A model generated the notes under the pieces. That model was not told the origin of the DNA. It was given only the letters and a program-made list of their open reading frames with translations, and ran no database searches. From NCBI GenBank assembly GCA_025529335.1, contig JAMYHX010000212.1:1-64000 (forward strand): 64,000 nucleotides of DNA, in the 5' to 3' direction. This document shows positions 23,081 through 36,179 of this stretch, piece by piece (position 1 is the first letter of the stretch; the number at the start of each line of letters is the position of its first letter). A program made the translations under genes and the position numbers. Origin of the DNA: Rhizopus sp. PT2906. Its lineage: Eukaryota > Mucoromycota > Mucoromycetes > Mucorales > Rhizopodaceae.

Positions 23081-26000
23081 ATGACGACCGAGACCCTAAG
23101 AGTCTCAGACGACTATGAAGACAAGACGGTAACCTATATTCCACTTGAACCCATAGAAAACAGAATGAATGAAGGCGACCAGTCAAGACTATTAAAGTAC
23201 CTGGAACCTGAATTCATCAATGCCACACCAGATTCAAAAACAAAGGATCTGGGATTTATCGAACTTGAAGAGAAAGAAAAGTTAGAACTGGACTATGACG
23301 AAGATAATGCAGAAACGGCAGAATTCGAAGCAGCTCAACAGGCTGCCTTGTTAGCTCCTCGTGAATATCAATATGAACTCTATCAGAAAGCACTTCAAGA
23401 AAACGTTATCGCAGTATTGGATACAGGTGCTGGTAAGACCTTGATCTCTGTTATGTTGATAAAGCACATGGCTGCTTTAGAAAAAGAAGCGCGCTTGTCC
23501 CGTCGTGAAGTAAGCAAAGATGATATACACAGCTCATAGCTCACACCTCTGTAGACCAAATTGGCATTCTTCTTGGTAGACCGTGTGCCTCTCGTTTTCC
23601 AACAGGCGAGCGTCATCAAAGCCAACTGCGATATTGTGGTTGAAGCAATCTGTGGCGAAATGGATGTTGATAATTGGTCCGAAAAGAGGTGGAGAAACAT
23701 ATTTGAAGAAAGTGATGTATGCGTTATGACAGCGCAAATCTTTTTAGACGCCCTTTACCATGGCTTTTTGAGTATCGATCGAGTAAGTTTACTAGCTTTA
23801 ATACACAACGATGTACCAATATATATACGCACAACCAGGCACATTTGATTGTCTTTGATGAATGTCATCATGCCACAAAGAGACATCCTTTCAATTTGAT
23901 TATGAGAGAATTCTATGACCGATGCCCAGCTGAGAAACGTCCCAAGATATTTGGAATGACGGCCTCACCAGTGCATTCAAAAAATGATGTGGAAAATAGC
24001 GTAGCGTGAGAATAATACACATTTATAATAGAGAGAAGCGCTTATCTATTTGTAGTCAATTAGAGAAAAACCTTGATGCACAAGTCTATACGGCTTCGAA
24101 TATGGAGCAGATAACAACATTCAAGGTTTTGGAAATAACAGCGCTCTATAATCCGGCGCCGATATATGAAGAAACGGAATTAACGGGCCAAATACGAGAA
24201 AAGATTGGCTCTATTCCAAAATTCAGTCGATGTTTCACGGTTGCAAGAGATATCCTTGCTCAATTAGGACCATGGTGCTGTGATGTAACGTGGAAATATA
24301 TGCTATCAGGCTTGGAAAGACGTGTAGCTCGACAAACGCAGGATCTGGGTAGAGAATCCTTGTTAGAAGACGACTTGGCTCTCAAGAATGCTCATGAGCT
24401 TGTTGACAATATGGAGATACCTCGTAATCCTAATGTCTATGACATTAGTCTTTTCTCTCCTAAAATTACAAAGCTCATTCAAATTCTTCAAATCATCACC
24501 TCAGGCACGCAGCAGTTCTGTGGTATCGTCTTTGTAGAAAGAAGAAACACTGCGGTAGCTATACAGTTACTCATTCAATCCCTGGACTCGCTTAGCAGAT
24601 TGAGAGCTGGTATCTTGACAGGCCATGGCTCAAGTGAAGAAGGAGACGTGCAGATGCACTTTAAGGAACAAAACAAGACGATCCAAAAGTTTAGGACAGG
24701 CGAAATCAATTTGCTTATTGCTACCAATGTTGCCGAAGAAGGCTTAGATATCCAACCCTGTAACTTTGTCATTAGGTATAAACTCCATTTACACATGATT
24801 ATTACTTTATTCTAAACAGCAAGTAGATTTGATTTCTTTCATACGTTGATTTCGTATATTCAATCAAGAGGAAGAGCCCGTTGCTCTGACTCCAAATTTG
24901 TCATCATGGCTGAACAGAAAAATCACAATCAGACAGGCACCATCGATGACTTTAGAGCGCTGGAAAATTCGATGAAACAGTTTTGTCAAGCCTTACCTGC
25001 TGACAGAAATGTTGCAAACAAGTTTGATGTTGGAGATGACGGATACGCTTCGGACGAAGAGGATTATGATTCTGACGAGGACTTTATGGAAAGCGCCATT
25101 ATAGATCTCGAAACTGGCGCAACAGTGACTAAACAAAATGCCGTACCTCTTATTCACAGGTACTGCAGTTCATTGCCTTCAGACAGCTTCTGTGTCTTGC
25201 AACCCATCTTTGAATTCGTTACCAGTATAGAAGGATACAGATGCATCTTGTCTTTACCGAGCAATGCTGCTATCTCACAAGTAGAATCGCCCTTTGTGAG
25301 ATCAAAAAAGCTCGCCAAAGCACTTGCTGCTTTACAAGCCTGTGATGAATTGAAACAGGTAGATGCTCTTGATAAGCATCTTTTGCCTCGTAACCTGAAG
25401 AAGGAGATTCTGGGTGAAATGGCGCCTCAGTACGATGAGAATGGTTATATCATTGGTAGCAGACGACGACATGGTCTGTATGAAAAACGTACACCTAAAT
25501 TTTGGGAAAGAATTGTAGAGACAGAGGAGGACTTTGACGTGGAGCATAACGAAGATTTATTGAAGGCCACAAGAATAGCAAATCACGGTACGGAAGCAAA
25601 TGAAAAAAAGGATGTCGAGAATGAAGGGTCTTCTCCTGTCAAGGTTAGTGAAATGGACGTAGATGGCTCCACCAAAGACAATCCAATAATCGGAACATTG
25701 TCTAAAGAAGTCTCTGAACTACAAATCAATAATAATCCTGCCACAGAGAACAACATGCAGGTTCAAAAAGATAAAGAAGAAACGGAAGAAGAGTTGGGCG
25801 AAGGCCCATTTTCCATGTGGTTTACTGTACTTGAAGTCGAAATGGAGAACCACCAGTTTGAAGAGAGGTCATACCGCCGTCTATGTCTTGTCACAAAGAA
25901 GCCCTTCATTGCGCTTCCGCAACTGAAACTGTTCCACAAGAGTAAACCATTTGCAGTTAATATTCGTAATCTTCAGACTGAACTTGTCTTTGATCGAGAC

Positions 26001-28152
26001 ACTGTTGTGCTTCTTTCCGATTATATGCTCAAGCTGTTGAAGGAACTAATGAACAAAGAGTACCACTGTCCTATGATTGATATACCTTACTTTATCGTGC
26101 CTCTCGTCAAGAATTGCGAAGAAGCAAAATTCGAAGAACTCTCTGCTGATGACTTGAAGAACTTGGTTGACTGGAGTCAGATTCAGGCTATCGTAGACCA
26201 AGCAAATAAGCCATTAGATCTTTCTGAAATTGAAGATCCTACTGATATTATTGTCATTGATAATTCAGACCATTTCCGTCGATACTTGGTGAAAACCATT
26301 CGCCACGATATGAACGTCCTCAGTCCAGTGCCTCAAGGTTACAATATCCGTGAAGCATCTTATGCTACATTCAAAGACTTTTATAATGAACTTGGTGAAC
26401 GATTTACTATAACAGATGATCAGCAGCCCATGATTGAAGTTGAACGATTCAAAAAGACAATGAACTTTTTGTATCCAGGAGAAACGATGGCAGCTCAACT
26501 AAAGGGACCTGCACGAACCTTTGTTGTTCCTCAGTTCTGTACTCAGTACTTTATAAAAGCAAGCGTTTTTGTAGCAATGATGATGGTTCCTTCAATTATG
26601 ACAAGAATTGACTCGTTTTTGCTTTGTCATGATGCACGCTCTAGATATAAGCTACCAATTACTGATGAGCATCTACTTGAAGCATATACTATGCCATCTG
26701 CAAGTATGGAAATGAACTATGAACGACTTGAAACACTTGGAGGTAAATCATTACAGGAAAAAAAAAGCAATACAGGTACTCATGTTTTCGATAGATTCTC
26801 TCCTAAAGTTTATTGCTACAATTCGTTTATATATCAATTTTCCCTTTAGTAATGAAGGCGAACTTCATCATTTGCGTATTCGTGTTGTCTGCAATAGAGC
26901 ATTGTACAGAGCTGCAAAGCGCCTCAAACTCTATCGCTATGTCACAAGCCAAGCATTCAATCGACGGTACTGGCGTCCGCCTCATTTTACATGCACTGCA
27001 GATAATCCAGAGACACTAGAACAGATCAACAAACATAGATTATCTGACAAGACGTTGGCAGATATCGTAGAAGCATCACTTGGTGCTGCTTATTTATGCA
27101 ATGGCCTTGAAGGCTGTCTCCAAACTGCCATTCAGTTACAAATTCCTTTTGACCAAATCGAAAAATGGTCAGATTTCAATGTCGTCTTTGAAGAGTCTCG
27201 TAAGACGGTACCACCTCGTGCAGAAAGCAAGGCGCTTCGTATGCTCAACTTGCCCAAACTTCAAGCTCTTGTTGAACGCGAATTCAAGAAGCCTTTACTT
27301 CTCGTGGAAGCCCTAACTCACGCAAGTTTACCCAACTCCACTGCTCCATGTTACCAGCGTCTTGAATTCTTGGGTGATGCTATTTTGGATTTCTTGGTCA
27401 TCAAGTACCTGTTTACTAAATTCCCAGATGCTGATCCAGGTACAATCACGACCTTGAAGGACTCGTGTGTTAATAACCAAATACTGGGTATTATTTGCTT
27501 GAATAATGGACTTCATAAGCATATTATTCACTACTCTGGAAAGCTCGTCAGATCCATTGAAACGTTGGAACAAGAAGTCGATGATATGAAGAAGAGTGGA
27601 CAAGTAGAAGGAGAATATTGGAGAAACTTGAATATTCCAAAGGTCTTGTCCGACGTTGTCGAAAGTATGCTTGGCGCTGTGTTTGTGGACGCCGAGTTTG
27701 ATCTGGAGCCTTGTTCGAGATTATTTGAGAAATGGTTTGTGCCTCTTCTTACCGAGCATGTCACACCAGAGTTGATACGTATTCATCCTATGCGTAAACT
27801 GCTCACTTACTTACAGAATTTTGGTTGCGAAAGTTTTATGCTTAGGTAAAGACAATTAAAAAGAAAAGAATTATTCAAATAACATGCATGGAATAGAAAT
27901 CATACCACAGGTTCAACTGGATCAGAAAGTCAAAAATGTGTCGTGTTCCTTCACGATAAACCGTTAGCTTGTGGTGCTGATTGGAATATCAAAGTGGCTA
28001 GAAGACATGCAGCAGAAAAGGCTTATGAAAGATTGATGGATGAGCCAGAGTTATTAGAAACTGTCTGTAATTGTAGAATATCACATATCAAGAGAGGTTT
28101 ATTGCCAGAGAGGGAGATTGAAGATGTGGATGATGACGCTGACTTGTTCTAA
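23081..28152 (+). CDS. Dicer (ribonuclease III of RNA interference)
   Basis: Seven exons (23081-23509, 23555-23782, 23839-24005, 24056-24775, 24827-26742, 26795-27845, 27897-28152) give 1588 residues. Order of parts: acidic N-terminal leader; DExD/H helicase with Walker A TGAGKT near residue 115 and DECH near 227; helicase C-terminal domain with ATNVAEEGLDI and QSRGRA; a Dicer-dimerisation region; a long acidic linker; a PAZ-like region; RNase IIIa (LETLGDSLLKF near 1149); RNase IIIb (LEFLGDAILDF near 1341); a C-terminal dsRNA-binding domain. The acidic metal-binding residues of both RNase III domains appear present, so it should cut dsRNA into small RNAs. Mucoralean fungi have one or two Dicers; which one this is cannot be told here. 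The intron at 26743 falls inside the first RNase III signature. Confidence 0.96.
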
Positions 28153-28309
28153 GACTTTCCCCCTACTTTTATACCCAACACACATATGCTCATATCGCAT
28201 TTGAATAAAGAGAATGGCAAAGATGAACATTTTATTATTAAATATGCAAGCATTTATTTCTATTAGATGAATATGATACAGTATTAAAATGTTATATATA
28301 AATGAGTAA

Positions 28310-31300
28310 TTAACGTCTTCCTTTACGCTTCAAGTAAACCATGACACTAAAGAAGATAACATTGAAGGCAATGAAGGCAGCCATGACACCAAGGTCCCTG
28401 TACCTGTTGGCCGCATCCCAGCCATAAGTAGTTTTATACATCTCTTCACCTGTATTGAATTTACAGTATTGACAGTACTCTGGTTGAGTGGCATTGGGGT
28501 TAGCGATATAGCCAGTGGCACCATACTCAAAGAACCTTTGTGTATATTGAGCACACGTTTGGCCAATAGGAGGCAAGAACTTGACAAAGTCATCAGCATT
28601 GCATTGCACATTGATATGAACCAACTCGTTAGTAGCTAAACCTTCAATGAAGTAATGGAAAGGATCGATCCAGTACATCCAAGCAGTCCAGAAACGAGGC
28701 ATCAGGCTGGGAGGATTGAACATACCAGCAAAGAGATACAGCACAGAGATAACAACAGGTGTAGACACACCAGCCAATACACCGCTTTCAAAAAAGGCAG
28801 CGACAGAGAAACCAAAAGTGACAGCCCAAGAAACAAAGAAGACGAGCATGATGTAAAAGTAGCCGGCAGCATCTGAGGTATTGACCAAACCAGCGGTCCA
28901 GTAGAATCCACACATATAAAAGGCAGAAAAGAAGAGAATGTATGGGATTTCGACGAGAACAGAGGATATAGCAAAGGGAAGCCAGCCATAAAGTCGTGAG
29001 GCATACTCTTTGCGGAAAAAGAGACGTTCAGTCATGAATTTAGGTTGAGCAAGAATGACAAGGACATAACCGATCAGGAAAGCATTGAACAGAGCAAAGA
29101 GTCTATTTTGTAAATCAACAGTGCTATTCTGCAGCTTCCAAAAGGTGAATCCATTCAGTAATGATGTAGCCATAACCGAAATGAATCGACCAATGTTGTA
29201 GTCAGGAGATCTCCAATAGGCAAGAGCCATACGTTTGTGAACAAGGTAAAATTGAGTGAGGAAGGAGGTGGCATAAGGAAGAGCCTTGCGGTTAGGGTTC
29301 TGGTTAGCTGTTTGATGAATGTGTTCTAATTCTTCTTCCAAATCCTTGGCCTCAGAAGAGTTGGCCCAGATATCGGCCCAATCCTTTGTTGCTTTGCCAG
29401 CAGTACCAGCACCAACGACTTCGAGAATGTATTCGGCAGGGTTAGCTGAAGGAGAGCAGATAGGTCCACCATTACGTTCAAAGTAATCGATCATAGTACG
29501 AGCGTCCTTGCCGATCTCGCCATAGTAGGCGGTGCGTCCACCACGAACCAACAGTAACAAGTGATCAAACTGTTCAAAGAGAATAGCAGAGGGTTGATGA
29601 ATAGTACAGAGAACAGGCCATCCGGCATCTGCAAGCTTACGGATGAATCGAATGATGTTGTACGAGCTTTGAGCGTCCAAGCCAGAGGTAGGTTCATCCA
29701 GGAATAAGAGTTGAGGCTTGCCTACCAATTCGATACCGATCGTCAAGCGTTTGCGCTCTTCTACAGAGATACCAAAACCAGTCTCAACTTCACCGACCTG
29801 AGCATCAGCAATGTCATTCATTTCCAGCAACTGGATGATTTGTTCAACATATTCATCCTTTTCTTGCTTAGGTACTTCCGCAGGTTGACGCAAGTAAGCA
29901 GAGAATCGTAGTGCCTCTCTGACGGTCACAGCAGGTTGATGAATGTCCATCTGCTCACAGTAGCCAGTGATTCGCTCAAAGTCATCCAAGAGGGCTTCAC
30001 CATTCAAGTAAGTACGACCATCGATTTTACCAATTGTTTTTCTACGAGCTAAGACATCCAACAGAGTGGTCTTACCAGCACCAGAGGATCCCATAAGAGC
30101 AGTAAGATGACCAGGCTTAACAATACCGCTAACGTGGTTCAAGAGTTGAATTTCACCACCCTTGATGGGAACAGTGTAATCAATGTTTTGCCAAGAGAAA
30201 GTAGTACCGGTAGAGATCTTGTCCATAGCAATATTGCTTTCTGCTTGTTGACGGCGGTATTCTTCTTCCTCTTCAGGTGTACGAGGCTTAGGGGCCTTTC
30301 CAGGCTTGTAGAGCTTTGTCAAGTTACCGACAGCCTTTAAGCCACCAAATTCCATAACAACTGCGGCAAAGAGAGTGAAAGCGAGGAAGTAGGCAACAAC
30401 AACAATAAAGTCTGGAGCCCAGAGATCTTTTGTGTTCCATTTGAGTGCTTCTTTCAAGTAGTTGTCACCGAGTACAAAGTTTTCTCCAGGTAAACCTCCC
30501 TTTAGTGTACAGACCTTGTAATTCCAGTCATCGTAGCCTGCACCATAAGGAACAGAGTTTCCGGGACCTTCACAAGAGTAGGTTTGATCTTTCATTTCGT
30601 TGGAGAGAAGAGCCTTATAGCCATAAGCAAAAGGACTGATCCAGTAAATCCTATGAAAAGCATATATATGAGTATCAATTAGGTAATTTTATAATAACAC
30701 AACATACCATGAAAGCCAAGGGTGCATTGAACCATATGGAATAACATAACCACAAAGAGAAATAGTGGCAATCAGCACAACATTAGAAATTTGTGTTGAA
30801 AGGAAAAAGCTAGATGTGGCAGCACCAAAACTTCTAAAGAAACCATTCATACACATGTTGATAAAGAATAAGCAAATGAAGAAAGTAAAGAATCTTCCTG
30901 CTGTTAAGGTTAAGCCCATCATAAAGTAGGAGCAAAGAGAGAATATGACAACTGTTGAGAACATGTTAGTAAAGAAACAAGACAAAATGAGTTAGACGCC
31001 ATACCTTGGGCAAATGTGTAGGGTATATCCATGATGACTTGTGCGATGTAAAATGCTGAAGGGTGATAAAGAGCATACTGCTTATGCTTTTCTAAAACAG
31101 GACGACCCGTCAAAAAGCTAATAAGTTCTGATTGAGAGACAAGAGCATTGAACAACATACAAAAGAAGAGAGCACCACTTCGAGAAAACGCACCAGATAC
31201 ATCACGTGGAACATTGTAGAAGCAGGAAGCAGTAATGAGAGCTTGTACGAGAATTGTGCCATAACGAGAAATGAGTGCTGTAGTGTCCTTGATCTGAAGA

Positions 31301-32887
31301 TGATACTGACGGATGGTGAGAGCCTTGACTTGTTGAAAGTATGAAGCAGTGTAAGGTGAGCTTTTGGGAGCATATTTTTGATGTTCTTGTTCAATAGCCT
31401 TCTTGAACTTTTCTGCAGGGTTTTCGGATTCAATAAGGTTTTCGTAGTCGCTCAACTCTTTCATCATACGTTGGTAGATGGAAGATTGATAATAGCGAGC
31501 TTGAAACTGAGCACTTTGAAGTGGAGCAGAGTCCTCGTAACCGGGTTTGATCTCACGTTCTAATGGGTTGCTGATACCAGTAAGAAAGTCTGGAGTGGAT
31601 TTACGAGGAGGGCAGTAAAAGCCCAAGTCTTCAAAGTACTGCTTAGCTTCAGAGACAGGACCAAAATAAAGGCAGTAACCGTCATCCAAGATGAGAACCT
31701 TATCAAACAAGTTGAGCATGCTGTTAGAGGCTTGATATAAGGTAGCAACTGTCGTCTTCTTGAACACATCAGTCATGACACGAAGCGAGCGAACAAAATC
31801 TAAAGCAGAGGCGGCATCTAATCCACGTGTAGAGCAATCCCAACAGTTGATCGTGCTTTGTGTGACCATCTGTTCCGCAATTGATAAACGCTTACGCTCA
31901 CCACCAGAAAGACCTCGGACAAAGGCATTGCCGACCAAGGTATGCATTTGCTTTGAAAGGCCCAGCATGTTACCAAGCATGTAGAGAATCTTGTTGACAA
32001 ATTCTTTCTTTGTCTCATTAGGCAATCGAGCACCGGGTGTTTTGTTTCTTAGTGCAAACTGTAAAGTCTGTTTCAGAGTCAGCACAGGGAAATGCTGATC
32101 TTCTTCAGCATTGTAACATGATTGGCCACGGTAGTATTTTTCAAAAGTTTTGGGGTCGACGCCACCATAGCTAACGGTTCCCTTAATGGCAGTAAATGAA
32201 CCACGCATGTTGGAGATGATCCTCAGAAGAGTAGTGCAACCAGCACCGGGACGACCAAGGACAAGAAGCATTTCACCTTCCTTGACAAAGCCTGTAAGAT
32301 CTTTGATGATGACCTTTGTGGTGTTGTGCGCACCAATGCCAAAGTACTTCCAAAACTTGAGGCCTCGTAGAAAACCACTGATATTAGTAGGAATTGTGTG
32401 AGCACCTGCACCTAGACCCTATAGAAGAAAGATTAGTCAGGATAATCCTTCCGTGACTTGTTTGATCTGCTTACCTCGACCGTGAGGTTCTTCCAGACCA
32501 CACCCAAATGCTTTGAGTAATGTCCAGCATGTTTTTGACTCTCTGAAAGACCGTGCAGAAAATCATTTAGATTGAATTCATCTTCTTGAGCTTGACCTCC
32601 TTCAAGTTTTTGAGGATTGACCGATACCTGACGACTGATCCGAGAAAGCTCTTGCTTCAGATCATTATATTCATCAATAGCCTCTGTAATGGAGATATGT
32701 GAATACAGACAATAGAATTATGAAAAAAATCATTTATACCTTGAATGTTCACTTCATCTATACTTCTTTCACCAAATCCACCATTTTCTACGTATATCTT
32801 TTCAGTAGCTGTGGCAATTGTTGCCTGTGATCCAGCTGATGCACTATCGTCTTCCGATCTTTGATGTGTGTGATTATATTCAGTCAT
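28310..32887 (-). CDS. PDR-type full-size ABC (ABCG) transporter
   Basis: Five exons (32887-32740, 32683-32475, 32418-31005, 30951-30708, 30650-28310) give 1451 residues in the order NBD1-TMD1-NBD2-TMD2. NBD1 has the degenerate Walker A GRPGAGCTT near residue 175 (Cys for Lys) and WDCSTRGLDAAS in place of Walker B, both normal for fungal PDR pumps. NBD2 has a canonical Walker A (GSSGAGKTTLLD, near 858), LLFLDEPTSGLD and a signature RKRLTIG. Six membrane segments follow each NBD. The family exports hydrophobic drugs, azoles and lipids from the plasma membrane. The gene is convergent with Dicer, with stops 158 bases apart. Confidence 0.95.
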
Positions 32888-33561
32888 GAATATAATAAAT
32901 AGATTTATAATGAATTGATAGCAAAGACGTGGAAGATTATGAAATGAGATCACTCCTTTTTAAATATTTTTCAAACAGTGCCACTTGATGCTGAGTATAT
33001 TATTAATATCATTGATGTTTAATCTTTGTATTTCTTTTGAACTCCACCTATCTGGACTTGGTCTCACTTTCCTTTTTTAGTTGCTTTCTTACGCGTGCAC
33101 TGAACAAATTTAGCTGATTAAAAGCGTAATTCTACAGCAACGGCACTAGGTCCGAGTGGCTTACTTTTCCAAAAAAGTAAAAAAGTTTTTCCATGGCAAT
33201 AAGATCAATCAAGTAATGCAACTATATAGGATATGCAGATATCTAAAATACATATATATAAAGGAGTGCCGTTGTATGCTTATTAATCAGATATCAATTG
33301 ACTGATTGTGTAATTTTGCTGTCAGTTTAACAACACGGCAATCAATGATCCCGAATATTTTAATTTCTGACAAATCAATGTGCTAATTTAAAATTTTGAT
33401 GTTCAAATTGTACTACTGTTTATTCGACCTTTACGCAATCAAGTTGCCTCCACTCTTTTCATCATTACCATTCATGTGGTATCTTAAAGTGGCGTTGCTT
33501 AATAATATACAGTCAGGCTGATAGACATTGGCGATCACAGAAAAATGAAATTCGTGGTTAT

Positions 33562-33730
33562 GATTGATCTTGGCTCTTTGTTGATAGAACTGACAACACA
33601 CATTTCTTTTTATCTCTTCTTCTTCTTGCAAAGAAGCATAAGCCAAGATGGAGACTATGTAAAATCATGCTTAGCGTGACGCTACGCAATGGAGAGTTTT
33701 GTTGGATAGCATCATAGGTAGTGGGTAAAG
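33562..33730. repeat. dispersed repeat, copy A
   Basis: Starts GATTGATCTTGGCTCTTTG and ends GGTAGTGGGTAAAG. It aligns along its length, with gaps, to 48866-49048 in the same orientation, including the shared block CTTTGTTGATAGAACTGACA and the shared end CATAGGTAGTGGGTA/TATAGGTAATGGGTA. Copies are diverged, so this is an old repeat. In copy B it lies directly upstream of a decayed gene. Confidence 0.8.
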
Positions 33731-33974
33731 CTGCAGCTGGCTGAAGAGGTATTAATGAATTATTCCTGCAGAAAATGTGATAGTCCAGAATCCACAATAA
33801 GCTGACATTAATGGCCATTACCTCCGATATCTTACTCAAGCCATGCTACTATAAATATTTATCTATCAACAGACGTTAATTCTATACCCTCTTCAAAATG
33901 CCTCTATAGGAGCTTATCATATTCAGTTATTGTTAGCTTTGATGGAAAGAACTTATTGGCCAGTTCAACAAAGT

Positions 33975-34041
33975 GGGGGCGTATATTGTATGGGGATGGG
34001 GTACTGATAGTGGAGGGGGAAAGGATACAATCTGATGGGGG
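33975..34041 (+). other. G-rich tract, possible G-quadruplex
   Basis: Five runs of four or five G occur within 67 bases (33975-33979, 33992-33995, 33998-34001, 34015-34019, 34037-34041) in otherwise AT-rich DNA. Spacers are 12, 2, 13 and 17 bases, so a folded quadruplex would need long loops. Confidence 0.55.
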
Positions 34042-34850
34042 CTGGATGGAGAGAGATAAACTAATCGAAGGTTTTTGACCACTTCGCTAGGGGTATAGTC
34101 CCCATTGACTTACAAGACCATCAAATCAGTTATCTACGCATTCATTCACGTATTTATCCACCTGATTTCCGCAGCAAACCAAAACCTTCAATCTCAATCC
34201 AGACTCAAAATACCTTGGTAGATTTCCTTTTTTAGTCTATCAGCTTAACAGTACCTTCAGAAATTATTCACACACATTAAGATCAATAACAATTACACTT
34301 TAGTTGATTACCAATCCTTTCCTTATTATTAAAAAGACAATGAGTTTTGTCTTTTTGAGAGAAGATAAATGTGGTCAACACTTATGAATAACACGTAACT
34401 GAAAAAAGTTGATAGAGACTTCATATAAATAGTCTGATCTTGACTTCTTTTTCTCTTATAAATCCTCTTCTTTATAATGTAAGTATCTAATATGAATTTA
34501 ATAACTGAATTACTAATCATTTCTTTATCCATTCTTTTGCTTCTAATTGGCTCTCTTTTATTATTGTCTGAAATTATCATTTTTTATCAATGTGCGAATA
34601 AAGTGCAAAGTGTACTACGACTTTCGCATTACCGCAGTAGATAAAGCCTATTTTGAGCACTCGGCGATGAGGACTACGTTGCCAGCATAGAGTAGGCAAG
34701 TCAGAGACGCGTACATTTTTACAGTGCCACTAAATGACGGTCTGTACACTCTAATGAGCGATTTTTTTCATCCAATCAGCGGCTTTCTTTCTTTTTTTTT
34801 TTTTTACGAAAACGGCCAAAGCGAAATAAGCATCGAGAAGGGAGAGAAGC

Positions 34851-36053
34851 AATGGACTGGGAACAGAACATTGAGCCCTTCAACATCAGAGCCTCGATGA
34901 TGGTAAGTCAAAAGCTAATTCTCTCAAGAATTACTTTAACGACGCGACGTGCAAATGGAGGAGCTTGCTGAAGATATGGAAGTTCACGAAGCGAAGAAGA
35001 AGAATAACTTTTATTCAGATAAACAACGTGCTCTCTTCTATTGCTACAACATGATGAAACTATGGAAGGCAGGAGTATCGAAGCGTATTGCCCAAGCTTG
35101 GGCAAAAAGACTCAAGAAGGATCCAAGTTGAAGCATTTTTGGAAAGGATACGAATAAGATCAATCAGCCTACTTATCAACTTCAAGAGAAACACAAGGAG
35201 CATCTCGCTCAATTTTAATATTAATACCCTTGAGCTTCTAAGCAAAATGTTGTAGAAAGCTTGATCAAAGTTTTTGAAGAATTCTCTTTGAAAAAAAAGA
35301 CTTCAATTGGCAATTTTATTCTCTACGATTGCAACTAACATTCAATAGAGCCACGCCTCAGCCTCTTGTTGTATTCCAGGTAGTTCAAGAGAAAGGCACG
35401 AAACACGACGCATGAGGAGTACTCTTTGAGACTGACCTTTATTTTGAAAAAGATAGGAAGAATATACAAATGAAGGAAGGTCTACTATTTATAGCTGATA
35501 GCAAGTGGGTGGTGAACGATTACACTACGTGTAGATGTGAACCCTGGAGGATATGATTAACTAGCGATTTATGTATTGATTAAGAAAATTAATTCGTTTC
35601 TGACACTAATTGTAACTGTTCGTTTACTAGTCTGGGTTATCTTTTCATTCACTGTGAGAAGGATTGTCTAATATGGACATGTATCCTTTTACATGCGAAA
35701 ATAGTTGTGATTTATATTTAAGGTAAAGGATCTTTAAGTTACATGGTTTATTAATGAAAGTGTTTATATTATCTTATTTTATATGAATTTATTCTATTTC
35801 ATGTTGATCGTTGTCCATCATTTCAATGTCCGTTAGAATCAGACATTGTTCTACGGTACCTCTTGCCAGAAATAGTGATGACCAAATTTGGAAATGCTTT
35901 GAATGGGTAACAGCAATGCTCAAAAAAAACATGGATTACCTGGCGAGTTGTGTTTTTGTGGATGAATCAGTCTTCTGCATCAATATTGGTGCTCCTTATG
36001 AATGCTTCGTGAATGCTACTGAAGAACTGCCGAGTTGTTCGAATTGGAAATAG
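34851..36053 (+). pseudogene. decayed Tc1/mariner-like transposase
   Basis: Around 34949-35131 a frame reads KQRALFYCYNMMKLWKAGVS then AQAWAKRLKKDPS, the helix-turn-helix head seen in mucoralean Tc1/mariner-like transposases. After a stop, the frame goes on with IFGKDTNKINQPTYQLQEKH and, further, ESLIKVFEEFSLKKK, with stops between. A separate open piece at 35811-36053 reads MDYLASCVFVDESVF, where DES carries the first catalytic aspartate of the DDE domain. Stops, frame changes and a ~500-base stretch of unrecognisable DNA make it a relic. No intact terminal repeats were found. Assignment rests on recognised motifs, not on alignment. Confidence 0.75.
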
Positions 36054-36179
36054 ACTATTGGTAGACAATAACTCTCCAACTGTAAAACAAGAAGAAAAAA
36101 GATCAACATGAACATATCTAAATCAAGAAACAAGAAACAAAGAGACTCAAGGGCACCTATTTAGATCTGCTTACCTGAT

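Larger units (their letters stand above)
32888..34848. other. gene-poor region upstream of the ABC transporter
   Basis: No intact gene. It holds a dispersed repeat (33562-33730), a G-rich tract (33975-34041) and AT-rich DNA. The sequence ACAGTGCCACT occurs twice, at 32975 and 34721. The part nearest 32887 should contain the ABC transporter promoter. Confidence 0.6.

Noticed and set aside
28310..32887. loss-of-function in the ABC transporter because NBD1 lacks the Walker A lysine
   Set aside because: The Cys substitution and degenerate Walker B in the first NBD are normal for working fungal PDR transporters.
34620..34760. possible small RNA gene (GATGAGGA box-like word)
   Set aside because: One C-box-like word without a matching D box or terminal stem is not enough.
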